Position numbers and translations under genes: made by a program. Under the pieces are notes generated by a model. That model was not told the origin of the DNA. It worked only from the letters and a program-made list of their open reading frames with translations, and did no database searches. A stretch of 64,000 bases of DNA from positions 1,272,565 through 1,336,564 of the forward strand of contig JAHBUV010000001.1 of the NCBI GenBank assembly GCA_019637915.1, given 5' to 3'. Shown here piece by piece: positions 36,315 through 44,648 of this stretch. Position 1 is the stretch's first letter, and each line of letters opens with the position of its first letter. Source of the DNA: Pseudobdellovibrionaceae bacterium. Its GTDB lineage: Bacteria; Bdellovibrionota; Bdellovibrionia; Bdellovibrionales; Bdellovibrionaceae.

Positions 36315-36357
36315 TAAGAACGTAACAATCTCTTCACCAGTTCTTAGGGGGCATAAT
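36315..36357 (+). promoter_or_regulatory. Candidate promoter and TetR operator
   Basis: A 7-bp inverted repeat TAAGAAC / GTTCTTA (36315-36321 and 36340-36346) brackets a weak -35 (TCTTCA) and lies just before CATAAT at 36352-36357, a plausible -10. The region lies about 100 nt upstream of the TetR gene in AT-rich DNA. Autoregulation is inferred from this geometry only. Confidence 0.35.
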
Positions 36358-36450
36358 ACTTGTGTTTTTACCCAATAAGTAGTCTCATATTTGGAGGTAC
36401 TTAGGCCACGAAGAAATCACGCACAAGGATCGGCGTGAAGGAGTAAAAAG

Positions 36451-37101
36451 ATGAACTCAAATATGGCTGGGCCGCTTGGGGCCGAATCCAAGCCGAAGAA
36501 AAAGAAGACAAAAATTCAGGTCAAAGCTCCGACCCAGGAACGCTCCCGTCAGACGGTGGCGACGATTCTCGAGGCTTGCTCGAAAATTCTGATTCGCGAG
36601 GGTTTCTTCGGGGTGACCACGGACAAAATCGCCAAGGAAGCCGGCGTCAGCATCGGTTCCCTTTATCAGTTTTTCGGAAACAAGGAGTCCGTCGTTTCCG
36701 CCGTCATCCACAATATGTTCAAAACGGACCAGGATTACATCCTGGCGCGCACCAAGGAACTGGATGCCCTGCAAACGGTGGAGGAAAAAGTTCGCCGCCT
36801 GATCGACATCGGCGTCGAGGTCTACCGTCGCAATGCGGAGCTGCGCTCGAAGCTGCAGAACATCCAGACCTACCTGACGGACGAAAGCTTCTACCAGACC
36901 ACGATGAAAAGCTACCAGGAGCTCGTGTTGCGCTACCTGCCGGTCAACCCGGGACGCGACCCCCAGCGCGTGGCCTACATCCTCGTCACCACTTTCGTGG
37001 GACTGATGGATCGGGCCATCCTGGAAATGGGCGACATTTCCCAGGACAAGGCCTTCATGGACGAGACCTACCGCTTGTTCACGAACTACATCACCAAGTA
37101 G
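36451..37101 (+). CDS. TetR family transcriptional regulator
   Basis: 216 residues. A basic N-terminal tail (KPKKKKTKIQVK) precedes the TetR helix-turn-helix (ERSRQTVATILEACSKILI, then TTDKIAKEAGVSIGSLYQFF), residues about 30-80. The C-terminal ligand domain is all-helical and resembles the TetR_C group with FVGLMDRAILE. Ligand and targets unknown; no transporter gene is adjacent. AAGGAG precedes the ATG and a strong bidirectional terminator follows. Confidence 0.9.
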   Translation: MNSNMAGPLGAESKPKKKKTKIQVKAPTQERSRQTVATILEACSKILIREGFFGVTTDKIAKEAGVSIGSLYQFFGNKESVVSAVIHNMFKTDQDYILARTKELDALQTVEEKVRRLIDIGVEVYRRNAELRSKLQNIQTYLTDESFYQTTMKSYQELVLRYLPVNPGRDPQRVAYILVTTFVGLMDRAILEMGDISQDKAFMDETYRLFTNYITK

Positions 37102-37123
37102 CCCGCGCCGCGAACCGCGAAAT

Positions 37124-37157
37124 AAAAAAACCCGCCTCCCCAGGGAGGCGGGTTTTT
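37124..37157. terminator. Bidirectional intrinsic terminator
   Basis: A run of A, a GC-rich inverted repeat (CCCGCCTCCC / GGGAGGCGGG) with a minimal loop, and a run of T. It lies between the convergent tetR and MltD-like genes and would end transcription from both sides. Confidence 0.9.
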
Positions 37158-37198
37158 CATTTTTCACGGCTTTCGCCGCGGCGGCCGGAGCGGAACGC

Positions 37199-38728
37199 TC
37201 AGTGCGGGATGCGCAGGCGCTGTCCCGGCAGGATGGCCGCGCCCATCTCCAGGTTGTTGGCCTGGAGCAGGGCCTTGACTTCGACGCCGTAAACGCGCGC
37301 GATGCGGCTCAGGTTCTCCCCGCGCGACACGCGATGGACTTTCTTTTTCGAGCGCGACTGGCGGCCCGCCGGAACCGGTTCCGCGGCGCGCGCGGGATTC
37401 GTTTTGACCGTGTCGGAGGCGACGGCGCGACCGCGGCGGCCCAAAGCCATCAAAGCCTGGCTGTATTTTTCGGAAGGGATCGCCACGGATGTGCCCGCCG
37501 GGATGCCGTGCCCGCGGCGCACCCGCCACGTCAGGTGCGGGTTCAGGATCTGCAATTTGTTGTCGTCGCGGCCGAACCAACCCAGCAGGTCCGCGTATTT
37601 GATCGTTTGCGGCAGCTTCAGGTCCTCGCTGTCGAATTTTTTCGACCAGGTGATGCCGGGGAAGTAACGATCGGCGTTTTTCTCGACGTGATAGGCGGCC
37701 AGGAAACTCGCGTAGAAATTCCGCGAGGCGAAGCCGAAACTCGCGCGCGAGCGGACGTTCTCCACCAGATCCGTGAGGTTCGAGGTGCCGTAGCGCTCGA
37801 CGATCTGGCGAACGCCCGCGGGACCGTGATTGTAACCCGTCACCGCCAGGGGCCAGCTGCCGAGCATTTTATAATTGCTCGCCAGGAGCTTCGCCGCGAT
37901 CCGCGTCGCCGTCAGCGGGTGGTTGCGGCCGTCCACGGCCGGCGACATCACGCGATGGGGCTTGGCGGTGCCGGGCATGAGCTGCCACAGCCCGCTGGCG
38001 CCGACTTTCGAGCGCGCCAGGACGTTGAAGGAGCTCTCGACGAACACCAGGCGGGTCAACTCCACCGGCAGGCCCTGTTCGCGGAAGACCTGTTCGAAGT
38101 CCTCGAGGTAACGCCCCGACAGGAAGATCGCCGACCGCATGCGGTTCTTCTGACCCAGCTGGAAGCGCAGGCGCTGCGGGTTCATCGCCTTGGCGAATTT
38201 TTCGGGATCGGGATCATGGGAGAAGTAAGTCCAGACGCGGCGCTGGGCCGGCGTGAGCCCGAAGGGCGATTTCGCCGACGCCACTTTCTCCAAGGTGCGT
38301 TGGGCGCGTTTTTTCGCGTCGTCCACCATCTGACGCTTCATCTTTTCCTTCAACATCGCCGTGAGGCCGAGCTGATCGAGATCGCGGAAATCGACGACCT
38401 CGTAAACCATGTCGACGTTTTCGGCGTCGTGCACGACGCCTTGGGAGGTGTCGTACTTCGTGTAGATGTCGACCCAGAAACCGACGCGTTTTTCGAGGCC
38501 CTTCGGGGTCTCGAAGGTTTTTTCGTTCCAGCCGAGGGTGCCGTCCTGCGCGGAGTAATCCGGCTGGCGCCAATCACGCTCGCCGGTCAGCGCGCGGTGC
38601 GCGGACAGCGGATCCAGGGTCACCGGCGTGTTGGCGTCGAAGGCCGCTTTCGGCGCGGCGGAGACGGGTGAAAGGGGCAGCAAAAGGGCGGCGATCAAGC
38701 TCATTCTGAGCAAGTGGAAATCTCTCAA
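37199..38728 (-). CDS. MltD-like lytic transglycosylase with LysM domain
   Basis: 509 residues. Starts at TTG 38728, chosen because AGGAGG lies 7 nt upstream and it opens a full signal peptide (MSLIAALLLPLSPVSAAP). Residues about 195-350 are an SLT domain: the catalytic Glu in LVFVESSFN, SGLWQLMPGTAK and VTGYNHGPAGVRQI. A degenerate LysM-like segment near 365-420 and a clear LysM at the end (HRVSRGENLSRIARVYGVEV) bind glycan strands. It cleaves peptidoglycan with anhydro-MurNAc formation in the periplasm, as MltD does. The N-terminal 170 residues are not recognised. Confidence 0.9.
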   Translation of the reverse strand: MRDFHLLRMSLIAALLLPLSPVSAAPKAAFDANTPVTLDPLSAHRALTGERDWRQPDYSAQDGTLGWNEKTFETPKGLEKRVGFWVDIYTKYDTSQGVVHDAENVDMVYEVVDFRDLDQLGLTAMLKEKMKRQMVDDAKKRAQRTLEKVASAKSPFGLTPAQRRVWTYFSHDPDPEKFAKAMNPQRLRFQLGQKNRMRSAIFLSGRYLEDFEQVFREQGLPVELTRLVFVESSFNVLARSKVGASGLWQLMPGTAKPHRVMSPAVDGRNHPLTATRIAAKLLASNYKMLGSWPLAVTGYNHGPAGVRQIVERYGTSNLTDLVENVRSRASFGFASRNFYASFLAAYHVEKNADRYFPGITWSKKFDSEDLKLPQTIKYADLLGWFGRDDNKLQILNPHLTWRVRRGHGIPAGTSVAIPSEKYSQALMALGRRGRAVASDTVKTNPARAAEPVPAGRQSRSKKKVHRVSRGENLSRIARVYGVEVKALLQANNLEMGAAILPGQRLRIPH

Positions 38729-38765
38729 ACTCCATCCTCCTGATGTCGTTTTCTGCCGTGGTCTT

Positions 38766-40139
38766 TCAGTCTAGCAGGGAAACCAGCCAGTCATCAAAAA
38801 GGCGTCTGACTTTCGACTCATCTCTGGACCCGTTGTGGATGAAAACGAACGTATAGACCCGACCATCCTCCCGGCCGGCGTAGCCCGCCAGGGCCGTCAC
38901 GCCCGTCAAAAGTCCCGTCTTGGCGCGCACCCAGCGCTCGGCCTTCGATCCCTTCATGCGTTTTTTCAGCGTGCCGTCGACGCCCGCGATGGGCAGCGAC
39001 GTCAGCAGCTCCGGCTGCACGCGGAAATCGTTGCGCAGGTGGTGCAGCACTTTCCACAGGGCGAAGGCGCTCATGCGGTTGTCGCGGGTCAGTCCCGACG
39101 GGTTCAGGATGACGTACTCCTTCTCGGGCAGCTCGAGTTTCCTGAGGTGCTGATTGATCATCTCGACGCCCGTGGAAAGGCGCGCCGGTTTTTCCTTCGA
39201 CGAGGCGAGGTTTTTCGTCAGCATCTCGGCCACGTAATTGTTCGAGAACTTGTTCATGTCGGCGAGGATCAGCTCCACCGCTTTCGATTCCGACTCCGCC
39301 ACCTGGCGGGCGGCGGGCGGCACCGCGCCCGCGCGGATCCTGCCGGCGACGGTGATCCCGCGCTGCGCGAGGAAGGCCTTCAGGTTCTCCCCGGCCCACA
39401 GGTCCGGCTTGGTGATGTTCTTGTACACGACGTGCTCGTCGCGATCGGCGCCGATCGTGCCCGACACGACGAGGGTGTCGCCGCTTTCATCGCCGCCTTT
39501 TTTCCGTTCGACGCTGATGTTCTGCCCCGAGCCTTTCGAGGTCTTGGTGCGGTTCACGAGCTTGGTGTAGTCGTTCTGCGGATCCAGGAACACCGACGCC
39601 GGCTCCCCGGCCTTCCCCGGCCGCACGTAAACGTTCACCGAGTTCCAGTTGAAGGACATCGCCCCCACCGGCGCGTCGTAGGCGCGGTCGACGCGGGCGT
39701 CCTCGCGGCTCCCGTCGAAGCGCACGGGATCGAAGAGGCCGTCGTCCACCACGATGTCGCCCTCGATGCGCTTGATGCCGGCGCGGGTGAAGTGGTTCAC
39801 CAGGAACCACATGTTCTCGGAGACGAAGGAAGGATCGCCGCCGCCCTTCAGGTAAAGGTTTTTCCCGTCGGACCACAGCGTGGTCTTGAAGCGCGTTCCC
39901 GGGGGAAAGGCGTCCAGCACCGCCGAGGCCGTGATCAGTTTCGTCACGGAGGCGGGGATCAGCGCCTTGCGCGCGTTCACGTCGAGGACGACCGCGGGTT
40001 CGCTCTCGGCGCTGGCGACGTAAAGGGTGAACTCCGAGGCCGGAACGCCGGAGGACCGGACCTTGGCCTCGAGGCGCGAGCGCAAACTTTCATCCGTCGG
40101 TTTCGCGAAAGCCAAAAGGGCGGTGAGCAGAAGAACCAT
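38766..40139 (-). CDS. dacB: D-alanyl-D-alanine carboxypeptidase/endopeptidase (PBP4, DacB family)
   Basis: 457 residues of peptidase family S13. A short signal-like N-terminus (MVLLLTALLAFAKP), S-x-x-K in IPASVTKLITASAVL, S-x-N in MNKFSNNYVAEM and K-T-G in RAKTGLLTGVTA. The large insert typical of PBP4 lies between the first two motifs. It trims pentapeptides and cuts cross-links in the periplasm. Start at the ATG 40139 with GGTGGAG upstream. Neighbouring cell-wall genes (MltD-like, LspA fusion) are unrelated in pathway but share the envelope theme. Confidence 0.92.
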   Translation of the reverse strand: MVLLLTALLAFAKPTDESLRSRLEAKVRSSGVPASEFTLYVASAESEPAVVLDVNARKALIPASVTKLITASAVLDAFPPGTRFKTTLWSDGKNLYLKGGGDPSFVSENMWFLVNHFTRAGIKRIEGDIVVDDGLFDPVRFDGSREDARVDRAYDAPVGAMSFNWNSVNVYVRPGKAGEPASVFLDPQNDYTKLVNRTKTSKGSGQNISVERKKGGDESGDTLVVSGTIGADRDEHVVYKNITKPDLWAGENLKAFLAQRGITVAGRIRAGAVPPAARQVAESESKAVELILADMNKFSNNYVAEMLTKNLASSKEKPARLSTGVEMINQHLRKLELPEKEYVILNPSGLTRDNRMSAFALWKVLHHLRNDFRVQPELLTSLPIAGVDGTLKKRMKGSKAERWVRAKTGLLTGVTALAGYAGREDGRVYTFVFIHNGSRDESKVRRLFDDWLVSLLD

Positions 40140-40219
40140 ATCTCCACCTTTGTCTAAGAGAGCACCATGATATGTCTCATGGTTTGCCGCGCGCAAATCC
40201 TTTCCGGTAAAGTGGGTGG

Positions 40220-41176
40220 ATGCGGAAAAGAGACTGGCTTTGGGTCTTGCTCCCCTTGGTGCTCACCTGGGGGCTCGACCGGATCACGAAAGAATGGGCG
40301 ACGAACCTGACCGGGGTGCTGAGCATCCGTCCTTTCAGCTTCGTTCTTCACCACAATCACGGCGCCATGCTCGGGCTCTTCACCGATCTGCCCGGCGTCC
40401 TGCGCGTCGTGACGCTGTCGACGGGCGGCGCCTTCATCCTCTGCACCTACGCCATGATCCAGTTTCTCCTGCCGATCAAATCCATGCTCCTGCGCATGGG
40501 ACTGTCGACCCTGGTCGGCGGCATCCTCGGCAACGTCGCCGACCGCATCTTCTGGGGTTACGTCGTCGACTTCATCGTCATCGGCAACCCGAACCTGTCG
40601 AGCCCCGCCTTCAACCTGGCGGACGCCTTCCAGTGGGTCGGTTACGCGATGATCGTCATCGCCATCATCCGCGAAGGCCAGATCCTGTGGCCCGAAAACG
40701 ACGTGCGCAAACGCTACTGGATCAACAAGCGCTTCCAGCTGAAGTACTCCTTCTTTCTGGCCAGCGTCGGCCTCGGCCTCACGCTGGTGAGCCTGGTTTT
40801 CTCCTACACTTATTTGCGCGTCACCATCTCGGAGCTGGTGGGCAACAACCAGTACCTGATCAATAAATTCCTGGTGCCCTTCATCATCACTTACGGGCTG
40901 ATCTGCATGATTTTCTGCGGGGTGCTTTTCGCCCTGGGGAAATACGTTTCCCACCGCATCGCCGGTCCCCTGTACGCTTTCGAACGTTTTCTGCTGGACG
41001 CTTTGGACGGCAAGAACCGCAACCTGAAATTGCGCGCCGGCGATGACTTCAAACACCTGGAGCTGCTGGGCGCCCAGATTCAGCAGCGCCTGCAGGACCT
41101 GCGCGCCGCCGCCGCCCCGGAGGAATCCGCCGGCGGCCTCAATCCTGGGGAATCTCCCAAGGTTTCCCCGGAATGA
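40220..41176 (+). CDS. lspA: Signal peptidase II fused to a HAMP-type membrane module
   Basis: 318 residues, twice the normal LspA length. Residues 1-155 are LspA: DRITKEW near the start, LHHNHGAMLGLF, the first catalytic Asp in GNVADRIFWGYVVDF (Asp108) and the second in FNLADAF (Asp135). Residues 165-318 add two further membrane segments (about 178-198 and 220-243) and then a HAMP-like segment (YVSHRIAGPLYAFERFLLDA) with a short helical tail, but no output domain. The LspA part should cleave prolipoproteins; what the second part does is unknown. It converges on the exonuclease gene with a 38-nt overlap. Confidence 0.88.
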   Translation: MRKRDWLWVLLPLVLTWGLDRITKEWATNLTGVLSIRPFSFVLHHNHGAMLGLFTDLPGVLRVVTLSTGGAFILCTYAMIQFLLPIKSMLLRMGLSTLVGGILGNVADRIFWGYVVDFIVIGNPNLSSPAFNLADAFQWVGYAMIVIAIIREGQILWPENDVRKRYWINKRFQLKYSFFLASVGLGLTLVSLVFSYTYLRVTISELVGNNQYLINKFLVPFIITYGLICMIFCGVLFALGKYVSHRIAGPLYAFERFLLDALDGKNRNLKLRAGDDFKHLELLGAQIQQRLQDLRAAAAPEESAGGLNPGESPKVSPE

Positions 41177-41984
41177 CCACCGCCTCGCGCATCTTGCCGA
41201 GGTAAAAACGCTTCTTCGAACGGTCCCGCAGGCAATAAGCCTGCATGAAATCCCCGTCCGGGTTGCGCACGACGCCCAAGGGGACCGCCTGGCGCGGCGT
41301 CGTGGCCTTGTCATAGAGGAATTCCAACGGCACGCCGGCGCGGGTGGCTTCGACCACGGCGCGGATGGTGGCGTTGTTGTTGTGCAGGACCGTGTAATCC
41401 GCCCAGCGCAGGTTTTTCCCCTGCATGGCGATCACGTCGCGCAAGGTGGCTTTCTCCCCCATCGTCTGCATGCACTTCACCCCCACCGCCAGGCAGGAAC
41501 GCGCATCATCGAGCGCGCGGTGGGCCGAACCGCCGTCCACGCCCAGGAACTTCACCAGGGTCTGCAGTTTGTGGTTTTCCACGCCGTGAATGAGTTTGCG
41601 CGCCAGCAGGCTCGTGCACAGGACCGGCTCGACGGGGAAGCCCACCTGGTTCGCCTCGAAATCGACGGCGATGAAACCCATGTCGAAGGGCGCATGATGG
41701 GCCATGGGCACCGTGCCTTTGAAAAACTCCGCGATCTCGCGGATCTTCCCGGGCATCGCCGGGGCGTCGGCCACCATCTCGTTGGTGATGCCGTGGATGC
41801 CGATGATGAAAGCGCTCATGGGCCGCCGGGGTTTCAAGAGGAACTGCAGGCGCCCGATCTCCTGACCCTGGAACCATTTGACGGCGCCGAATTCGACCAC
41901 GTCGCAGCCGACGGGCCAGGCCCCCGAGGTTTCCGTGTCAAAAGCCGTGTAGGTGTATTCATTCCAGGGGAGATCCAAGTTCAT
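41139..41984 (-). CDS. DEDDh 3'-5' exonuclease fused to a WYL-like domain
   Basis: 281 residues. Residues 1-180 are a DnaQ-type exonuclease: D16 and E18 in TAFDTETSGAW, the middle Asp in AHHAPFDMGF, and the final His and Asp in SAHRALDDARSC. Residues about 205-275 (TIRAVVEATRAGVPLEFLYD and FMQAYCLRDRSKKRFYLGKM) look like a WYL domain, a ligand-binding module often found in DNA-damage and phage-defence regulators. It may be a repair or proofreading nuclease with a nucleic-acid-sensing domain; not a Pol III epsilon subunit by context. Confidence 0.82.
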   Translation of the reverse strand: MNLDLPWNEYTYTAFDTETSGAWPVGCDVVEFGAVKWFQGQEIGRLQFLLKPRRPMSAFIIGIHGITNEMVADAPAMPGKIREIAEFFKGTVPMAHHAPFDMGFIAVDFEANQVGFPVEPVLCTSLLARKLIHGVENHKLQTLVKFLGVDGGSAHRALDDARSCLAVGVKCMQTMGEKATLRDVIAMQGKNLRWADYTVLHNNNATIRAVVEATRAGVPLEFLYDKATTPRQAVPLGVVRNPDGDFMQAYCLRDRSKKRFYLGKMREAVVIPGKPWEIPQD

Positions 41985-42061
41985 CCGCAGGATCTTAGCC
42001 CGGCCCGGGGTCGAGGTCCAGTTTGTCTTTTCCCCTGCCTTCAGTGAGAGTGAAGAAAGAC

Positions 42062-42745
42062 ATGAGAACCTCCCTCTTCGCGCTGCTGCTCAGCGTTTTC
42101 ATTTTTTCGTCGGCCCGCGCGCAGACGAACAGCGTGCCGACCTATAAAATGGACGGCATGGCGAGCCTCATGACGAACTACGTCGATTACGGCCTCAGCC
42201 ACACCACCCAGGATCCCGCCCTGCACGCCGCCTTCTGGTTCAACTGGGGACCGCAGTTCCGCATGGGCCTGTGGGGGAGCAACGTCAGCTACAAGGACAG
42301 CGACTCGCACTTCCTGCTGAAGGTCAGCGCCGACCTGCGGATCCAATTCTCCGAAAACAGCGATCTGACGATCAAATACTCGGACAACCACTACTTCAAG
42401 CCCGAAAGCCGCGACGGCAACGTCCTCGGCCTGCACCTGAACCTTTTCACCTACGGCATCCGCTACGAGAAACTCTCCAACTTCCTGAACACCAGGAAAG
42501 GCGCCACGGCCTACGCCTTCACCAAAACCTGGGACGCGTTCCAGACGTGGAAATGGGAGAACGTGTTCGGTTACATGATGATGGGTTCCGACGTGCTGAC
42601 GAATTATTTCTACTGGGAGACTTACCTGGGCACCCAACCCGGCGCGATCTACTACCAGATCGGCTCGTCCTACAATTCCGGCGCCTCGCAATTCGACGGC
42701 GCCGCCGATCCGACCCTGATCTTCAAGGCGAGCGTTTCTTTTTAA
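42062..42745 (+). CDS. Exported TorF/gcw_chp-type outer-membrane protein
   Basis: 227 residues with a signal peptide ending in SARA. The mature N-terminus (MASLMTNYVDYGLSHTTQDP) resembles the TIGR02001 (gcw_chp) family, where a strand-turn with D-Y-x-x-G-x-S-x-T is conserved, followed by aromatic strands (AAFWFNWGPQFRMGLWGSNV) and a C-terminal Phe (FKASVSF). An outer-membrane barrel is expected. Function unknown. It converges on motB, with 6 nt between stops. Confidence 0.72.
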   Translation: MRTSLFALLLSVFIFSSARAQTNSVPTYKMDGMASLMTNYVDYGLSHTTQDPALHAAFWFNWGPQFRMGLWGSNVSYKDSDSHFLLKVSADLRIQFSENSDLTIKYSDNHYFKPESRDGNVLGLHLNLFTYGIRYEKLSNFLNTRKGATAYAFTKTWDAFQTWKWENVFGYMMMGSDVLTNYFYWETYLGTQPGAIYYQIGSSYNSGASQFDGAADPTLIFKASVSF

Positions 42746-42751
42746 ACGCCC

Positions 42752-43645
42752 CTATTTCTTCTCTTTGTCTTTTTTCGACTTCGAGTTCACGGCCTGCGAG
42801 ACGAAATTGTCGTAGACCGACATGTCCGCCTTGGAGTCGCCGAACAGGGTGTCGAGCTTGCGCGGCTTCTTGCCGTCCGAGCGCACCGGCTTCTGCGACA
42901 CCTTGACGCGGATGAAGCCGACCAGTTTGCCGGGATCGATCTCGCCTTTTTTGTCCTTGACGTTGATGCCCGTCGAGACCGTCACCGTGTTGTGCTCGAG
43001 TCCGGCTTTGACCTTGGCCGCCACCAGATCGGCGCGCTGGGCGGCGACCCGGTTGGCCGCTTCCGGATTCTGTTCGCGCACCGCCTGCACGAAGAACAGC
43101 GACGTCAGATTGACGTTGGATTCCTCGAGGCCCGTGGTCAGGGTTTTCAGCTTTTCCATGACGTCGACGAAGCCCTGGTTCGGATCCGCCGTGCCCGGTT
43201 TGAACAGCTCGTAGTCCGGGATGTCGAATTCGAAACCGTCTTCGGTGACGCTGTAATTCTTGGCCATCTCGCGCATGTTGTCGGCGACGAAAGAGGTCAC
43301 CACTTTCGCGGAGCCGAAATCCAGGATGTTCGGCGTTTTGTCCGCCGGTTCCATGAACTGCTCGAAGGCTTTCAGGGGCTCGTTCACCAGGTCCAGGAAC
43401 AGTTTCTCGAGCGTCAGCTCCGCGCCGAAGTTCTGGAAGTTGTACTCGATGATGGACGGCGTGGAGAAATAATCCGACACGGCTTTCTTCGATTCGGCGC
43501 TTTGCGCCAGCAGCCACATCACGAGGAAGAAGGCCATCAAGGCGGTCATGAAGTCGGCCAGGGCCACCTTCCAAGAACCACCGTGGTGGCCGGCGCCGGC
43601 CACGGTGATTTTCTTGATGACGATGATCGGCTTTTTTTCTGCCAC
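42752..43645 (-). CDS. motB: Flagellar stator protein MotB
   Basis: 297 residues starting at GTG 43645 with GGGGAACC upstream. A basic N-terminal tail, then the single membrane helix KVALADFMTALMAFFLVMWL with the proton-binding Asp31. The periplasmic part corresponds to an OmpA/MotB peptidoglycan-binding domain (FEFDIPDYELFKPGTADPNQ, residues about 145-275), and there is a Lys-rich tail. The OmpA motif NLxLSxxRA is only weakly recognisable (AANRVAAQRADLVAAK). It forms the torque-generating stator with MotA, whose gene lies 20 nt upstream. Confidence 0.9.
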   Translation of the reverse strand: MAEKKPIIVIKKITVAGAGHHGGSWKVALADFMTALMAFFLVMWLLAQSAESKKAVSDYFSTPSIIEYNFQNFGAELTLEKLFLDLVNEPLKAFEQFMEPADKTPNILDFGSAKVVTSFVADNMREMAKNYSVTEDGFEFDIPDYELFKPGTADPNQGFVDVMEKLKTLTTGLEESNVNLTSLFFVQAVREQNPEAANRVAAQRADLVAAKVKAGLEHNTVTVSTGINVKDKKGEIDPGKLVGFIRVKVSQKPVRSDGKKPRKLDTLFGDSKADMSVYDNFVSQAVNSKSKKDKEKK

Positions 43646-43665
43646 GGTTCCCCAGTCTTTCCCGC

Positions 43666-44532
43666 TCAGGCGGCTTTCTTGATGTCTTTGGTCGCTTTGT
43701 CGACTTCATCGAAGTTCGGGCGCTCATCGGGCGTGATCGAGCGGCGCGCGTACTCCACGCACACGATCGGCGGCGCCCCGCGCTGCAAGGCCACCATGGC
43801 GTTCTTGATGACTTCCAGGTATTGGCCCTCGAGATCGGCGTCGGCGCCCATCTTGGCGGCGGTCGGCGCGATCAGACCGTAAGCGCAGAACACCCCGAGC
43901 ATCGTTCCGACGAGGGCGTGGGCGACGAGGCCCCCGATGACTTCCGTTCCTTCCGTCAAGTGGGCCATCGTTTTCACGATACCCAACACGGCGGCGACGA
44001 TCCCGAGGCCCGGGAAACCGTCGGCGACGGTCTGCACGGCGTGGGCGGCGGCGTGTTCTTCCTTGTGGATGGCCTTGATGTCGCCGCTCAGCAGATCGTC
44101 CACGTCATAGGGGGACAATTCCGCCGACAGCGTCACCTTCATCGTGTCGCACAGGAAGTGGACGGCGTGGTGGTTGTGCATGAAGCTCGGGTACGCCTTG
44201 AAGATTTCCGACTTGTCCGGGTTCTCGATGTGTTTTTCGATCCCTTGCGGGCCCTCTTTCCGGAAAACCTGGAAGAGTTGGAACAGGAGCTGCATCAGCT
44301 CGAGGTAATCCTTCTTCTGCGGCCCCTTGGCCGTCATGGATTTGATCGCCAGCTTGAAACCCGCCTTGATGGTCTTCATCGGGTTGGCGATGATGTAACC
44401 GCCCAACGCGGCGCCACCGATGATGACCATCTCCAGAGGAGCGGCGTGAAGGATCACATGCAGATGACCGCCGGAAGCCAGAAAGCCCCCGAACACCATC
44501 CCGAACACAACGATAATACCGACAAATCCCAT
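43666..44532 (-). CDS. motA: Flagellar stator protein MotA
   Basis: 288 residues, four membrane segments. MEMVIIGGAALGGYIIANP-like start of helix 2 (seen as EMVIIGGAALGGYIIAN), the cytoplasmic region with NPDKSEIFKAYPSFMHN, and the conserved VADGFPGLGIVAAVLGIVKT and LVAHALVGTMLGVFCAYGLI that line the proton path. Proton-driven type by similarity. First gene of the motAB operon, with GAGG before the ATG; divergent from dsbD across 116 nt. Confidence 0.93.
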   Translation of the reverse strand: MGFVGIIVVFGMVFGGFLASGGHLHVILHAAPLEMVIIGGAALGGYIIANPMKTIKAGFKLAIKSMTAKGPQKKDYLELMQLLFQLFQVFRKEGPQGIEKHIENPDKSEIFKAYPSFMHNHHAVHFLCDTMKVTLSAELSPYDVDDLLSGDIKAIHKEEHAAAHAVQTVADGFPGLGIVAAVLGIVKTMAHLTEGTEVIGGLVAHALVGTMLGVFCAYGLIAPTAAKMGADADLEGQYLEVIKNAMVALQRGAPPIVCVEYARRSITPDERPNFDEVDKATKDIKKAA

Positions 44533-44648
44533 GGGTGGACCTCGCTGCTTTCTTCTTCGGCTCTCTCTTTTTGAGAATTGAGCGAAACCCTCGCGCGGGC
44601 GAAAGAACTTGTCCTCGGTCCAGGGCGGGGATAAAATGAAGAACCTCT

